Assembly (NCBI GenBank): GCA_948099385.1
Contig: CANUEZ040000103.1
Span: 7,674,501 to 7,738,500, forward strand
DNA: 64,000 bases
Direction: 5' to 3'
Source of the DNA: Fasciola hepatica
Lineage: Eukaryota > Platyhelminthes > Trematoda > Plagiorchiida > Fasciolidae
Position numbers and translations under genes: made by a program. Of the stretch, positions 33,136 to 45,182 are shown piece by piece (the first letter of the stretch is position 1; each line of letters begins with the position of its first letter). Under the pieces are notes generated by a model. The model had not been told where the DNA came from and did no database searches. It worked only from the letters and a program-made list of their open reading frames with translations.

Positions 33136-34969
33136 CCGGAGAAATGGAAATAGCAGCTGCTTCAGGTAACAGTCAGAGACTGTTCGAACTTATTCTTGAC
33201 ACCGAAGGACGGCTCATCCAGGTCAGTGAAACAATTGGCGATAGGAATGGAGAGCTCATCCATAGCAAACAGGAAAGGCTTGACCGTTGGGCTGAATACT
33301 TCAAGGAACAGTTTAGCTGGCGGCATGCTAGTGTAGTTACTCCTGTATCAACAGCTGCAACTCCTTGGGTGGTATCACTTGAGCTCTCATCGGAAGTAGA
33401 AGTAGAGTCATGTATTCGATAACTAAAGCGAGGGAAAGCGGCAGGTCCCGACAAACTTCCCCCGGTTCTTTTCAAACTGGGTGGGAATGTTTTGATAAAA
33501 TCACTTACCGCTTTGCTCCGTGACATTTGGAACGAGGAGCGTATCCCGGTAATATGGAGTGAGTCGTTGATTGTTCCCATCATCAAGAAGAGAATACTCA
33601 ATGACTGTATTAACCATCGTGGGATTAGCCTAATTCCGATCGTCGCCAAAGTATTAGCCTCAATTTTACTGCACTGTCTTGCACCGGATCGCGAGAGGAT
33701 CACCCGCGAACAGCAGGCTGGATTCCGCCTAGGTCGAGGATGCATCGTCGGAATTTTACTCTTCGCCGACTACTTGAAACGCATCACACGCACCGCCGAC
33801 CGACAATAATGATTTTCTTAAACTTAAAAGAAGCTTTCTATTCAGTTGATCTAACGGTGCTTTTCAATGTTCTTCATCGGAAAGGTATGCCTCAGAAGTT
33901 CGTGAACCTACTGAGATCATTGTATTCTCATACTTCTGGTCGTGTTAGAGTTTACGGTGAACTATCCGGTCAGTTCGAATCGACCAGTGGTGTTCGACAA
34001 GGTTGTCCCATGTGTCCATTCCTGTTCAACCTCGTCATGGACGAAATAATGGAGAGTGCGCAGCAAAATCTTCAGGATGTAGGCGTCGAACTAGGAAATA
34101 GTGGAATGCTGTGTGACCTAGATTACGCCGACGATGTTGTCTGCTTGTTCGAATCTACGGAACATGCTCAACGTGCACTAGACAGACTTGGAAGAGCTGT
34201 AGATCCATTTGGCATGCGTTTTGCACCTTCAAAGTGGAAGGTGGTGTTACAAGACTGCACGTCAACGATTTCGAGCTTGATGCTCGATGGGGAGGTGCTG
34301 TCAGTTGTCGACCACTTCACATAACTCGGCAGCAGCGTGACGACGGATGTGAGTAGTGTAGTAGAGGTGACAACGCGTATATCCAATGTTCGAGCAGCGT
34401 ACGCTGGACTGAAGCAATTGTGGTGCTGACCTGATATTTCACTGAAGTTGAAAGGTCGTGTATACTGTGCCGCAGTGTGTTCAGTTTTATTGTATAGTTG
34501 CGAAACTTGGAGTCTGCGTGCTGAAGATATTCGTCGTTTTGAGGTTTTCGACCACCGATGTTTACGTAGTATCGCTAAGACCGGGTGGATTAGCCGAGTA
34601 GGCAATGCTGAGGTCAGAAATCGAGTATTGGGTACTGATTCGGGGAACGTTTTGTCAAAGCGTATCCAGCTTAGTAGACTTCGTTGGTTGGGACACGTGT
34701 TACGTATGTCAAACACACGTCTACAGTATCGCGTCCTATTCTCCGATCCTCCTAGGGAGTGGAAGAGACAATGTGGAGGTCAACAGATGACGTGGCAGCG
34801 AAGAATGAGGAAATGCACAGCAGGCTTAGGAAAAGTAGGTGCTTCACTTCTTCGTGGTTGGGGTCCAGAAGATCCGTCTACCAGTTGGCTGGAGACACTG
34901 AAGGATATGGCTGCGAAACGCGATTGGCGGCGATCGTGTTGTAACTTTCCATCGAATCAGAATGACTGA
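33063..34969 (+). pseudogene. RTE reverse transcriptase region, broken
   Basis: Reads in one frame to TAA 33420-33422, continues past it (RGKAAGPDKLPPVLFK, then NHRGISLIPI, QQAGFRLGRGC), and shifts frame near 33745. It goes on through FLNLKEAFYSVD, SGVRQGCPMCPFLFN and YADDVV. A TAA at 34322 and further frame breaks precede the C-terminal part (34448-34969: LLYSCETW, RCLRSIAKTGW, RLRWLGHVLR, WQRRM). The first catalytic Asp in motif A is Asn (codon 33821-33823), while YADD at about 34124 is intact. The protein cannot be active. Confidence 0.9.
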
Positions 34970-35089
34970 TCGATGTACGTTTGAACAGTTAGACTGTGTA
35001 TTCCGTGTTTTGGCTACTAGGGCATTCTTTTCTTTTCCCACCCATGTAGATCCAGTCTCTGTCCATCTTGTATATTCATACTTTCTAAT
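34970..35089 (+). other. RTE 3' untranslated region and terminus
   Basis: Follows the TGA of the RT frame and is shared with the tails at 18571-18761 and 37278-37468, which end with the same TTTCTAAT. Those tails differ slightly inside (TATTCATAC here, TATTCCTTC there). The last three bases also belong to the right arm. Confidence 0.85.
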
Positions 35090-36208
35090 CTACGTAAGTA
35101 AAATTGATTTGCATCGTGTCATTAGGTAGAATTTCGGATCGCAGCTCCAAGTGAAAATGACGCTTTTAGGCATCTTAGAGACATGTTTGACTTCAATATT
35201 TTGTGTTAAAATGAACCAATATCCTTTCTCCTCCTAGCAAAGAATGATTTTAGTTCGCTTCAGATCTGGGAAATTTACCGCTGATAACTAACGATAGTCA
35301 AGTGTTCGGAATCGTGAACTTCAGGCCTTGACGTTTTCAGATCGAATCTCCCCACCGCCACCGCGCTTCCTTATTCGGCATCCTGAGGTGGCCCGTGGAT
35401 CCTTTCCAGAAACAGTTTATTTTGTTGTACATCAAACAAAGGAATGGCGTTATAATTAAGATCAAACTAATTGGATTGGTCAAATCATTATTCTGTATAT
35501 ACCTTCACAGATCTGAAAGAAAATAATGGACAAACGAAACTTGTTGTATCAGAACATTTACAAGCCTCCCGTGAGATGTGATACGAGGTGTTTTTCTGAA
35601 GGAGTGTTAAATTTCTAAATTGCTTTCTTCCACTGAATTCTAGCAACAGTCTAATAATTGCGTCAACGAACTTTCTACTATCTCATTTTTTTTCTTATTT
35701 CCATCCATCAACAAGACGCACAGGAAGTATTCCGTCCGAAAATGCAATAATATTGAATTCGAGGCTATAGTTCACGAGGAACTACGTATTTACAATATTT
35801 CCCCCTAAATAATGTCCATTTGAGCCCTTCATGACTCATCATGCACTAATTACTTATCCAAAAATTAAACTGACCGTCAAAACCGGATGCTTTTGAACTG
35901 AATTCCCTAACGGAATCAATATATGCTACCCTTTGTAAGCCTTATCTTGCAAGTCTCTCGACAGCTAACACCTGCCTTAATCAAAATTGTTTTATTCTCC
36001 TGTGATAAAAGAATTTGTGTTTACAGGGATGCTGTCGGTTTGTTGAAGGCAAAGATTTTCCGCACTATTAATTTAGGGCTCATTGCAATCATATATTCGT
36101 CGTCGAGGCAAAGCCTTTATGACTGGCCGTGGCTTTATCCCGCCTTCCGTCGTCGGAGTTATTTACCATGTAGCCCATACAGCAGCAACAATTATTTTGT
36201 GTTTATCA

Positions 36209-36437
36209 AGCTTGGTTGCCACAACGATTATTTCTCCGTGGGGAAGTGCCGAAGCACTGTGGCAAATTTATGAAATTTATCATGTTTGCAATCACAACAC
36301 GAAAGTTTATCAAGGAACAAGTAAAAAATAGGATGAATTTGATCAATGCTTAAGCTTGTGGAATACTGGAGAAACACCATGCTGAATGTAAAGTGGCTGT
36401 TCGGCGACAGAAAACATCAAACATGTCCATATCCATA
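36209..36437 (-). repeat. Dispersed repeat unit, copy 2, right arm
   Basis: Mirror of 19602-19830. Confidence 0.75.
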
Positions 36438-37273
36438 CTTGTAGCACCATTCCCGTTCGTAATTCGGTTTTCAGTCGGTTTGTTTGGTAGCCATTTTACA
36501 CAGATGAACGTCAAATTCATACGGAGGAAACTGACGACCGATTTAACGTGCAATGCTTGGTTGGCGTTTTATGGTAATGTATTGCTTTCTTTCATCGAAA
36601 TGTCCCCAAAACCTCGGTATAGATTATTCCATTTTATCCCCTCGAAATAGGTAAAATAACAACAAATAATTGGAAAATCATAAACTATGTCATAGAAATG
36701 AATATCGTAATAGGTAATTTGGGAAAGGTGAAAGAAATTAGCGAAGCTTATCAGGTTTTTCAAACGATTTGCACCAAACACTCAGGAACTGGCCCAAAAT
36801 CGCTAAGAAACCGATCGGTTTTTGGCCAATTTTTGGCCGGTTTTCCAGCGGCTTTTATCATTATGTCAATCGGTTTTTGAACAGTTTCTGAGTGGTTCCA
36901 GACCGATTTCCCGGACGGTTTCTAAAGGGTTTCCCAGCGGTTTGTACCATTTGTTTGGAATACCTGATATGGTTCGGTAATTTCATTCCATAACGCAAAA
37001 TACGTACCACGATGCTCACTTCTTTTTCTTGTATATAATTTTTCCAAATAATTGTCCTTATTTGACCCTTTTCAAGGGAATAAAACCGAGCAGTGTATAC
37101 CGGGGTTTTGACGACACTTTGATAAAATAAAGAAATTCATTAAAACAAAACGCCAACCAAGCATTGCACGTTAAATCGGTCGTCAGTTTCCTCCGTATGA
37201 TTTCAATGTTATTCCATGTAAAATGGCCACTAAACGAACTGTCCGAAAACCGATCGGCATAATAGTAAAAAAC
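36433..37273. repeat. Foldback (hairpin) element, right arm
   Basis: Mirror of 18766-19606. One substitution near the centre (left position about 19191) distinguishes the two copies in the frames I compared. Confidence 0.8.
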
Positions 37274-37277
37274 CGAT

Positions 37278-37468
37278 CGAAGGATACGGCTGCGAACCGC
37301 GATTAGCGGCGTTCGTGTTGTCACTTTCTATCGAATTAGAATGACTGATCGATGTGCGATTGAACAGTTAGACTGTGTATTCCGTGTTTTGGCTACTAGG
37401 GCATTCTTTTCTTTTCCCACCCATGTAGATCCAGTCTCTGTCCATCTTGTATATTCCTTCTTTCTAAT
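37278..37468 (+). mobile_element. RTE 3'-tail fragment, right arm
   Basis: Mirror of 18571-18761. It is in the same orientation as the spacer RTE and 2.2 kb downstream of its end. Confidence 0.9.
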
Positions 37469-39008
37469 TCAGCATGCAACATGGTGAGAAAGGCAGAGGT
37501 CAGTGGGCCTTGCCCCACTGTTTAACGCTGTACGACGATGATGCTGATGATCGCCAGATTTTCAGTATTAAACATAATGATTTACATCGTTGACGCTACT
37601 CTTGATAGATTCCCCCCAAATAACGAGCTCCATCATCTCTAATCTATCTCCATCATACTTAATTCGCTTTACTCGGTTCAAACTGGCCCCATTCCCCTTC
37701 CTTATTTTGCCCCGGTATTCCAATCCTTAATCCAATTCCGGCGACCACCATTCACCTCCAAATCATCATCCATATTCCTAGTTCTCGTCATTATTTTTGT
37801 ATTCTTATTCACTCCCAATAACTCATAGCTCTCATTTTCCCCAACGTAGTCCGTGTCTGAGTTACTAGATTTTTCTTTTCACTAATAACCGTTGATCCTA
37901 AGCCGGGAGCATCCCAGAATACGTCTCTCCATTTTTCTTTCCAGACACCAACCAGCGTGCATCTTCCTTTTGATGCCTTGGACTGATCCGGAGACAATAC
38001 CGGCGAACGGTCTGGCCCACACTCCCGACTGAAAATCTGATACCCGGCCATCATTCCGTCGCTTCCTCATTGACCCTGTTCTCGTGGATCCCTAGCAATC
38101 TATTTGCGGTCTCCTAGAGCATTCCATCTCTACGGCTATGTGACCTCGCCAACATCACATGTGCAAACCCCGCCGTTGGAGGACCCGTTTAGTTTCACCG
38201 CTTTGATCGGTGCACATCGGATGTGCAGGACGTCTGCAACGAACTGCGAGCACGACTAGGTTGGTGGATCGCACCTCCTGCCTCCAGTAGTTGTTTCAGG
38301 TCAGGCGTCCAGCGCACGGTCAGCTCTACCCGCTAGCAAAAGTTGCTGATTAAATAGATAAAAATAAATAACCAAAAAACACTATTCATATACTCGAAAT
38401 GCTGCAAATATGCTGCTGTCTTCTCCAGCGGACATCGAATTACCTTCTGGCTCGCTTCCAAATCCGCCATAACAACTTACCGCTTTTTATGCCCAGCAAA
38501 AGTTTGCTTGCCTTAGTGCATAATTATCGCATACTTGAAAACTCATCAACATTCTTGTATCTCTGTTCAATGTTCACTCCCCTGCGGTTTACCATCAAAC
38601 TATTCATCAGTCCCATTCGTAAACTGAACCATTCCCCAAGATAAAACTCACCGCTTTTTGCTACTTTTACTGATATATTCGAAAGCTGACCCATTTATTT
38701 TCGCCATTCACTTCCGTACCGCAATTTTCAAACAATATACATCGCTGCGAAATATATCTCCAGTGTTTGATGATTCGGTGATTGTTTGCTTTGTCTGTCA
38801 GTTCCTCCGTTTGCCCACTTAGGGCTGTCGCAATGCAGTATCTTCATCTTACGAGGTATCATGTCCCACATATGCACATCTGATAAGCACTTGTACCTCA
38901 GAGTTCTGTTTTGTCTGCATCAGGTGATCCACTTTTTATAAAATACATAAACTGTTTTTCTCCTACCTGCCACCTTATCATTTTTGCCAGCTATGTTTCT
39001 TTGCTACT

Positions 39009-40189
39009 GTTGTATTTATCCACGTGGTTATTAACGATCTACTGACACTTGCGCAACATGGGTTTGTTAAGAAAGATCGTGTTTGACAAATCTGCCGATG
39101 TTCTTAGACGATACCAGAAGACAATTGGATGAAGGTACGACAGTGGAGGTTCTCTATTTGGATTTCAACAAGGCTTTCGACTCTGTGAGTCATCGCTTGC
39201 TGGACTATACACTGCAGGTTTTGGGATAAACGAGAAAGCAAGAGATTGGGTAGCGCACTTTCCAGGGAATCGTAGCTTCTGTGTCAAGGTGGGCGACTAT
39301 CTACCGAAACCGGAGAGGGTTACGAGTGGTGTGCCACAGGGTTCAGTACTGAGGCCTTTGCTCTTCCTTTTGTGTAAGAATGATCTAGCGGAAGAATTGA
39401 GCTACCCGTGTTTCATCCTTGCAGATGATGTGAAGATAGCGGTAGGCGATTTAGCACAGGATATAAATGCGATGCTCAGATGGGCAGAACGATGGAACTT
39501 ACCGCCGAGTCTTGCCAAATACCAAGTCCTGACCACTAACATGGACGAAACGAGCAGCATTCCGTTTTAAAGGGTGTCGGAGGTAAAAGACCTAGGTGTG
39601 ATAGTCACACAGGACTTCAGGCCTTCAGGGCGGTGCCAGGGAGTTGCCGATATAGCCAGAGGGTATTAACTAGATTATGTAGTACTCTCACATACAAAAG
39701 ACCAGAAGTCTTCATTTCGTTTTACAAGGCTTTCATGGGACCTCTTCTGGAGTATTATGTGCAGGTATGGGCTCCCTATTATCGCAAGGATAGGGAGTGC
39801 TTGGAGGGAGTGAAGCTACTTGCAACTAGAATAACCACCGATCAGAGGATGAAACTTACGCCCAGCCTCTAAAGTATCTTAATCTCTTCTCTTCAGAGCA
39901 GCGTAGAGGGCGAGGTAACCTAAAAGAAACATTCAAGATTGTAGAGGGTCTGTCGGGTATAGGCATGGATGATTTGTTCATTTCTGCCCCTGGGTGCGGC
40001 ACCAGGGGACACAGTATTAAACTACAGAGAGCATACTCAACGCTTGAAATACGGTCTTAACTTCTTGCAAATAGGGTTTTACCTATGTGGAATAGACTGT
40101 CAGAAGATGCTGTCCGATACAGCAATGTACCAACTTTCTAGAAAGCCCTAGATTCACCCTGGAACACAGCGCTCTCAGAGATAGCTGTG
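39009..40189 (+). mobile_element. Second CR1-like RT fragment, right arm
   Basis: Mirror of 15850-17030, readable on the plus strand: finger/AFDSVSH region 39050-39200, GVPQGSVL and LADDVKI piece 39289-39570, thumb piece 39633-39872, C-terminal piece 39890-40150. The same lesions are present as in the left arm. Confidence 0.85.
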
Positions 40190-40396
40190 TGAAACATGGG
40201 TGAGCTTATGAACCCCTGCCATTTTTGTCAATGAACTCACGTCTGTGAAAATGATACTGCCTGATGAATTCTGCCTTTGAGACAAAACATTCAGCGCGCA
40301 GTGTTCGGAGCCAAGAAACTCGCCAACAACACAACGATCTGGACGCTCGATTGCTAGCGGCCACTTTCGTTCTGTGGAAACGGAACTGAACCGAAC

Positions 40397-40620
40397 TGAA
40401 CTTGGTTGCCTTGAAGAATAATGTTCCGTTAGGAAAGGCCGGAGTACTCTGGCAAATCTGTGAAATTCATCATGTTCGCAATCACAGTACGAAAGTTTAT
40501 CAAGGAACAAGCAAGAAAGGATAAATTGGATTCACGCTTAAGCTTGTAGAATATTAAAGAAACATCATGCTGGATGTAAAGTGGCTGTTCGGCGACAGGA
40601 AATATCAAACATGTGCATAC
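40397..40620 (-). repeat. Dispersed repeat unit, copy 1, right arm
   Basis: Mirror of 15419-15642. A single T/G difference at left position 15529 or so changes a TTG codon here, so a 111-codon minus ORF (40175-40510) appears only in this arm. I read it as chance. Confidence 0.75.
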
Positions 40621-41028
40621 TAATTATTCTCACTTCTCAAATGTGCTTAGGTACTGGATGCCTCGATTATCTAAAAGACCTTATCCTGTGTGAGGAATAT
40701 GAACAACTTGGAGTCATACTACTACAAGGAACCTGGTTCAGTGACAACACTGGTAGTGAAGTCATTTCTCTAGATGTTTTCGGTCTTGAATTCTTGAAGC
40801 CCTAGAGCAGTTCACGGGTGCAAGGCTTGAGCCCAAACGTTTCTGGTTCCTGTATGCCCCTTTTTTCTCCGGTTCCACCGAGCTGGAATGGCAAAACTCG
40901 ACAGCAAGGAGGCAAAAGCGACGTTAGGACAAGAAATAAATGTTTCCTATGTAGTGCATGAGTCAGACAATATGAATATGGATACATCAATACATCACTA
41001 GTTTTGTTGTTTTAAAATTTACACAGAA

Positions 41029-43435
41029 GAGCAAATTGTAAGAGGGAGGAGAATAGATCTATGTATAACTGCGTACATGTACAAGTATAAGATTGAAGAC
41101 GAGACGTAAAACTAGGAAGGAGAATAATCTTTGCGACAGCGATCGGACAATTGGTTGGAATTGGCCTTAGTCATAACTAGTTGTCTAGTCTGGCCCTAAA
41201 TGCCTCTTTTGAGGAGGCAATCACTTCCTCCTGTGAAAGACTATTCCATAGAGATGTTATCCGGGGCCAGAAGAAATATTGTCAAATCAGAGTGCGTGGA
41301 CTGGTTTAGAAGAGTTTCCTCATGTGTCCCCACAGAGTATCCAAGTTCGGACGAATGAAAAACTGATCCACAAGGACCGTTGAGAATAGACCATACATCA
41401 GGAATAGGTTTTCCCCAATACGGCTTGTCTCAAGAGAGTAGAGATTAAGTGATATTTGACGAACCGGGTAGAGGGTAAAACGTAAGCCATATTCAATTTC
41501 AGGCAATTTCCATTGAATCCGCTCCAAGATGTCCCGATCCCTGACGAAGTCAATGTGTGCTATCTGGCTGCCACTTTCTAAAAGAGGTTGACAATAGGTT
41601 CCATATACAAGGTGGCAGCCCTCCTTGAGGAACATCGGAAAAGTTGGTCTTATATGGTTCAAAACCCGGGAAGCAGTTTTACTAGCTTTTTCTTGGTAGG
41701 AGGAGAATTAGAGATTACTTTGCAGCCAGAAACCAAGGATCTTGTATTGATCCACTATTTCGATTTATGTGTTTCCACATATCTTGAAGAAATGGACCGG
41801 AGCATTGCCAAATGACATGCTTGCACATTCGTCATCATTTATTTTGAGGCTACACTCAGTCGACCAACGATTGACAGAATAAATGGCTGACTGCACAGCA
41901 TTTGCCTGCGTGTCGCAGATTGTGACCTCATCCGCGTACATCTCTGTGCTAACCGGAACCACATCAGGGAGGTCATTGGTGTAAGTGAGGAATAGGAGAG
42001 CACCGAGGACAGAGCCCTAGGGGACTCCTTTACCATGGGGGAAGGTTGAGACCGAGACGCACACACGCGAACCGAGGAGGTTCAGTTTTTCTAAAAGTCC
42101 TCAATCAGGAACAGTGGGCGACCGGAAAAGCCGTACATCCTCAGTTTGTACACAATCCGAATATGCGGGACACTATCGAAGGCTTTGGCAAACTCGGTGA
42201 ATGCGGCATGAGATATCTTACCAGCATCGTGAGTCTATGCCAGGCTATCCGTAACGGTCAGCATATTGGTGATGCGTGATCCGCCATGAAGGAAGCCATG
42301 TTGCGTTGATGATGTATATCGAAAGGAGACGCTCGAGGTAGGAGGTCGCTTATGCGGAGAACAACTCCCCCAGCACATCCTCTTCCTGAATCATGACGGA
42401 GGTGGGAGTAACCTGGTATTCTCACTTCACCATCTTGATGGTCTGGTGTGAGCCAAATATCCTTGATAGCAATGATGTGGGGTTTCTTTTCTTTCGCTAG
42501 TCATCTAAGCTCTAGCATTTGTTCGGCAGACGGAGACGATTTGTTTACAGGCTTTTCGGTGCCTGCTTCCTAGAAACAGAAGAAATTCTAATAGAAAGGG
42601 GTTTATCGTCTGTAAAGGAGGCGCTCTTATAACGGGCAGTGCCAACACAATGGGTGGTGGGGACATAAGGGGGGTTGCCTGAGGTACCAATCTCAGCGGG
42701 TAAGATGGGAAATTTCCCTCTGTTGGTCGCGGTTCAAATGCTCCTGTGCGAAAGTGGCTATGTTGAAGCAGTCGATCACTGTGTGAGCCACGTGGGGCGG
42801 AGTAGTAGGTTTTCCCCAATACGGCTTGTCGCAAGAGAGTAGAGAATAAATGGCCAGGTGCTACTCCAAGCACCGAGGTATAGGACACCTTATTAATAGG
42901 TTTTTGCGCGAGCAGTTTGGTTGCCGGTTCCTCCGAAGAGAATTCCAGGATTAAACCCGATGTCTGTTTGTGCCTTTTGGAGATCAGCCAGGAGCATTTG
43001 GTAGGGTTTGAGTGCGACTCCTCCAGCGATCTGAATATTTCTAGGGTTATTTGCGTTGGATTTGCACCTCTAGGAGCTCTGCCCCATGTAATTACTCGTT
43101 TAGCACTAGATGCCGAAGCTTGCAATTTCTTCGCGGTATCTAAAATTAGTTGTTTTGATACCGCCATAGCCTGGTTAGAAGGAGATATGGAGCAAGTGGT
43201 TTTACCTAAAGTTTTAAGACCAACTATCTCTGCTTCGAAGGCTACTATCCTCGTCATCAGCTCCACTATATCCACGGCCTCTGGAGAGTCCTTAAGAATG
43301 GGGCTAGGACACGGCCCGCTCTCTGGTGAGCTCGTAAATCTGGCGCGTGGGCACGGTCTCATCATTTCCGGTGACGTCAGACATTTAACCAAAGAAAATA
43401 GGCATACTAATGAATACAAAGTTGGGAAAAACTAA
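41029..43435 (-). mobile_element. Decayed CR1-like non-LTR retrotransposon, right arm
   Basis: Mirror of 12603-15010 on the minus strand, with the same deletion and stops. An A-run one base shorter than in the left arm changes the last residues of the ORF1 remnant (42505-43419). Confidence 0.85.
42505..43419 (-). pseudogene. ORF1-like remnant of the CR1-like element, right arm
   Basis: 304 codons, the mirror of 12619-13527. The C-terminal residues differ (ending NARA rather than KC) because of a one-base A-run difference between the arms near left position 13517. Confidence 0.6.
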
Positions 43436-44876
43436 ACGATATACCATTTAATTAAAAATACCATCCAGACATAGAGTGAACACAAAAAATTCGAAAGTTA
43501 ACACAGAAGTGGGGGAAGGGCATTTTAGTCCCAAAATAGTCCCGTGGGGACTGTTCTTAATAATTGGGTTGAGAAACGGTTTTGGCATACCGTTAGATTT
43601 GGACAGGTCTAAAACATGGGAAAATATTTGTACTTCGTTGGAAAATACTAAGATGTGCCAGCACGGTCAGCACAAAGAGAGAGCATTTAGTCTATTTTAT
43701 TAATATGGCATAAGTTGGAGATTTTCGCCCGTTTCTTCAAGTACCGTTCACAACATGAAAGTACGTCTTGACTTCTTTGTAAAATGCTACTTTCTATAGG
43801 GATATTTGGCACCAGAAAGTTCTGGGGTCATGCGAAGTAAATTTCGAGGGTATTCATAGATCATAATATTTTCCCTAATGGAAATTGATGGAGGTACGTT
43901 TAATAGTACCTCAAGATGAAATACTGTTGTCTAGCATGCCGAAATTTCAAAGAAAAGCAAGTAGGCCGTTGCATTCTCGGCGTGTTCGGAAATAGACCCA
44001 ACATTTTTCCCGGAGTGCTTCAAACGAGACTAAATTGGGACAATTCTGGGACTAAACTGGGGCTAATTAAAGAAAATGTTTGGGCTAATATGGAACTACT
44101 TTGCTGACTGAGTTTTCACCTCGCTTCGCAAGAAACGCGAAGGAGGGGTTATTACTTAACTTGAAGACAGCTGGTGCAAGTCTGTCCAAGTAGTACCCAT
44201 GCACAACAATTCCTAAACTGGCGCTTCCATGATAATATGCAAACCTAAGCATATGAGTATATCGCTCCATGGTTTTTTGCGAACGCTTATATTTCTCCCA
44301 CATACCCTTTTAGTGTTTTTGAGACTTCTCCGAGATTTTATGTTCCAAGCCTTTAAGCAACGTTGTTACTTCTCCGATTTTTTCTGTGGTTATTTCAACC
44401 ATTCTCAGCTAGAATTCTCGACGTTATTGGGTTCGAAAACGCTATAAACCTCCTAACTATGACTGATGCCAACTTGGTTTATGCTCCAAAAACAACCCCG
44501 ATCTGGTTCAGGCCACACGTAGATCTCCTCTCGAGACGTCGGATTACGAGATAATACTATTCCCTGCAATGGCATATAGCTCCAGTTCGCAAAATTTCCA
44601 CCAACTCTCGTGACTTGAAATGCGAAAAGCGTCAGTGTGGTTCAGAAAACTTACAAAGTCTTCAAACAGAATATCTTCGACATTTAAGTCACCAAGACCC
44701 CACTGTTTTATGAACATCTTACCAGTTATTTGAACTTTGTTTTTGATGTGAGTTACCCATTGGAAACAATATATATCCGTAGTGACCGATTTTCTCCTCC
44801 ATCTCTCAAAAGATTACGACGTATGGAATAAAATGCCTACAAAAGTGGGAACTATCGCACATGGAAAATCCTTTCT

Positions 44877-45182
44877 TTGGCAATCAAATCAGAAATCCGC
44901 CAACTCAATGGCGTATACAGTCACTTGCTGCTAGCCAACAATAATCGTCGAGAACTTTGGATGTTCATCAAACATTCAAGTGGTATCTCCGCAAGACATT
45001 CATCTCCAAACGGTAATATCGAAGATCTGAACCACGGCTTCAGCGAGCAATCGCGTCCTTTGTTGTTCAGTCGTATCAACCCTCTACCTGGTCACAGATG
45101 TACCAGCTTCATCGCCCACAACATATTCCCGCAAGCTGTTTATAAAGAACTATCAAAACGAGGTTTACAAGCTGAAAGTTAG
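44877..45182 (+). pseudogene. Possible non-LTR element fragment, right arm
   Basis: Mirror of 10856-11161 with the identical product. See that entry for the weak resemblance to the endonuclease-RT linker of non-LTR elements. Confidence 0.25.

Larger units (their letters stand above)
31385..35089 (+). mobile_element. RTE-like non-LTR retrotransposon, decayed, main part
   Basis: Contains a 5' UTR-like stretch (31385-31857), an endonuclease frame (31858-33135), an RT region in several frames (33063-34969) and a 3' UTR ending TTTCTAAT at 35089. The domain order and absence of a separate ORF1 are typical of RTE. The sequence style resembles the schistosome SR2/Perere-3 elements, from memory of the family. 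It is nearly full length but inactivated by frame changes, stops and loss of catalytic residues. A truncated 3' tail of the same family lies in each arm. Its 3' end coincides with the inner edge of the right arm. Confidence 0.92.

Noticed and set aside
40175..40510. 111-codon minus ORF present only in the right arm
   Set aside because: It depends on a TTG codon created by one substitution, overlaps a repeat unit and has no domain.
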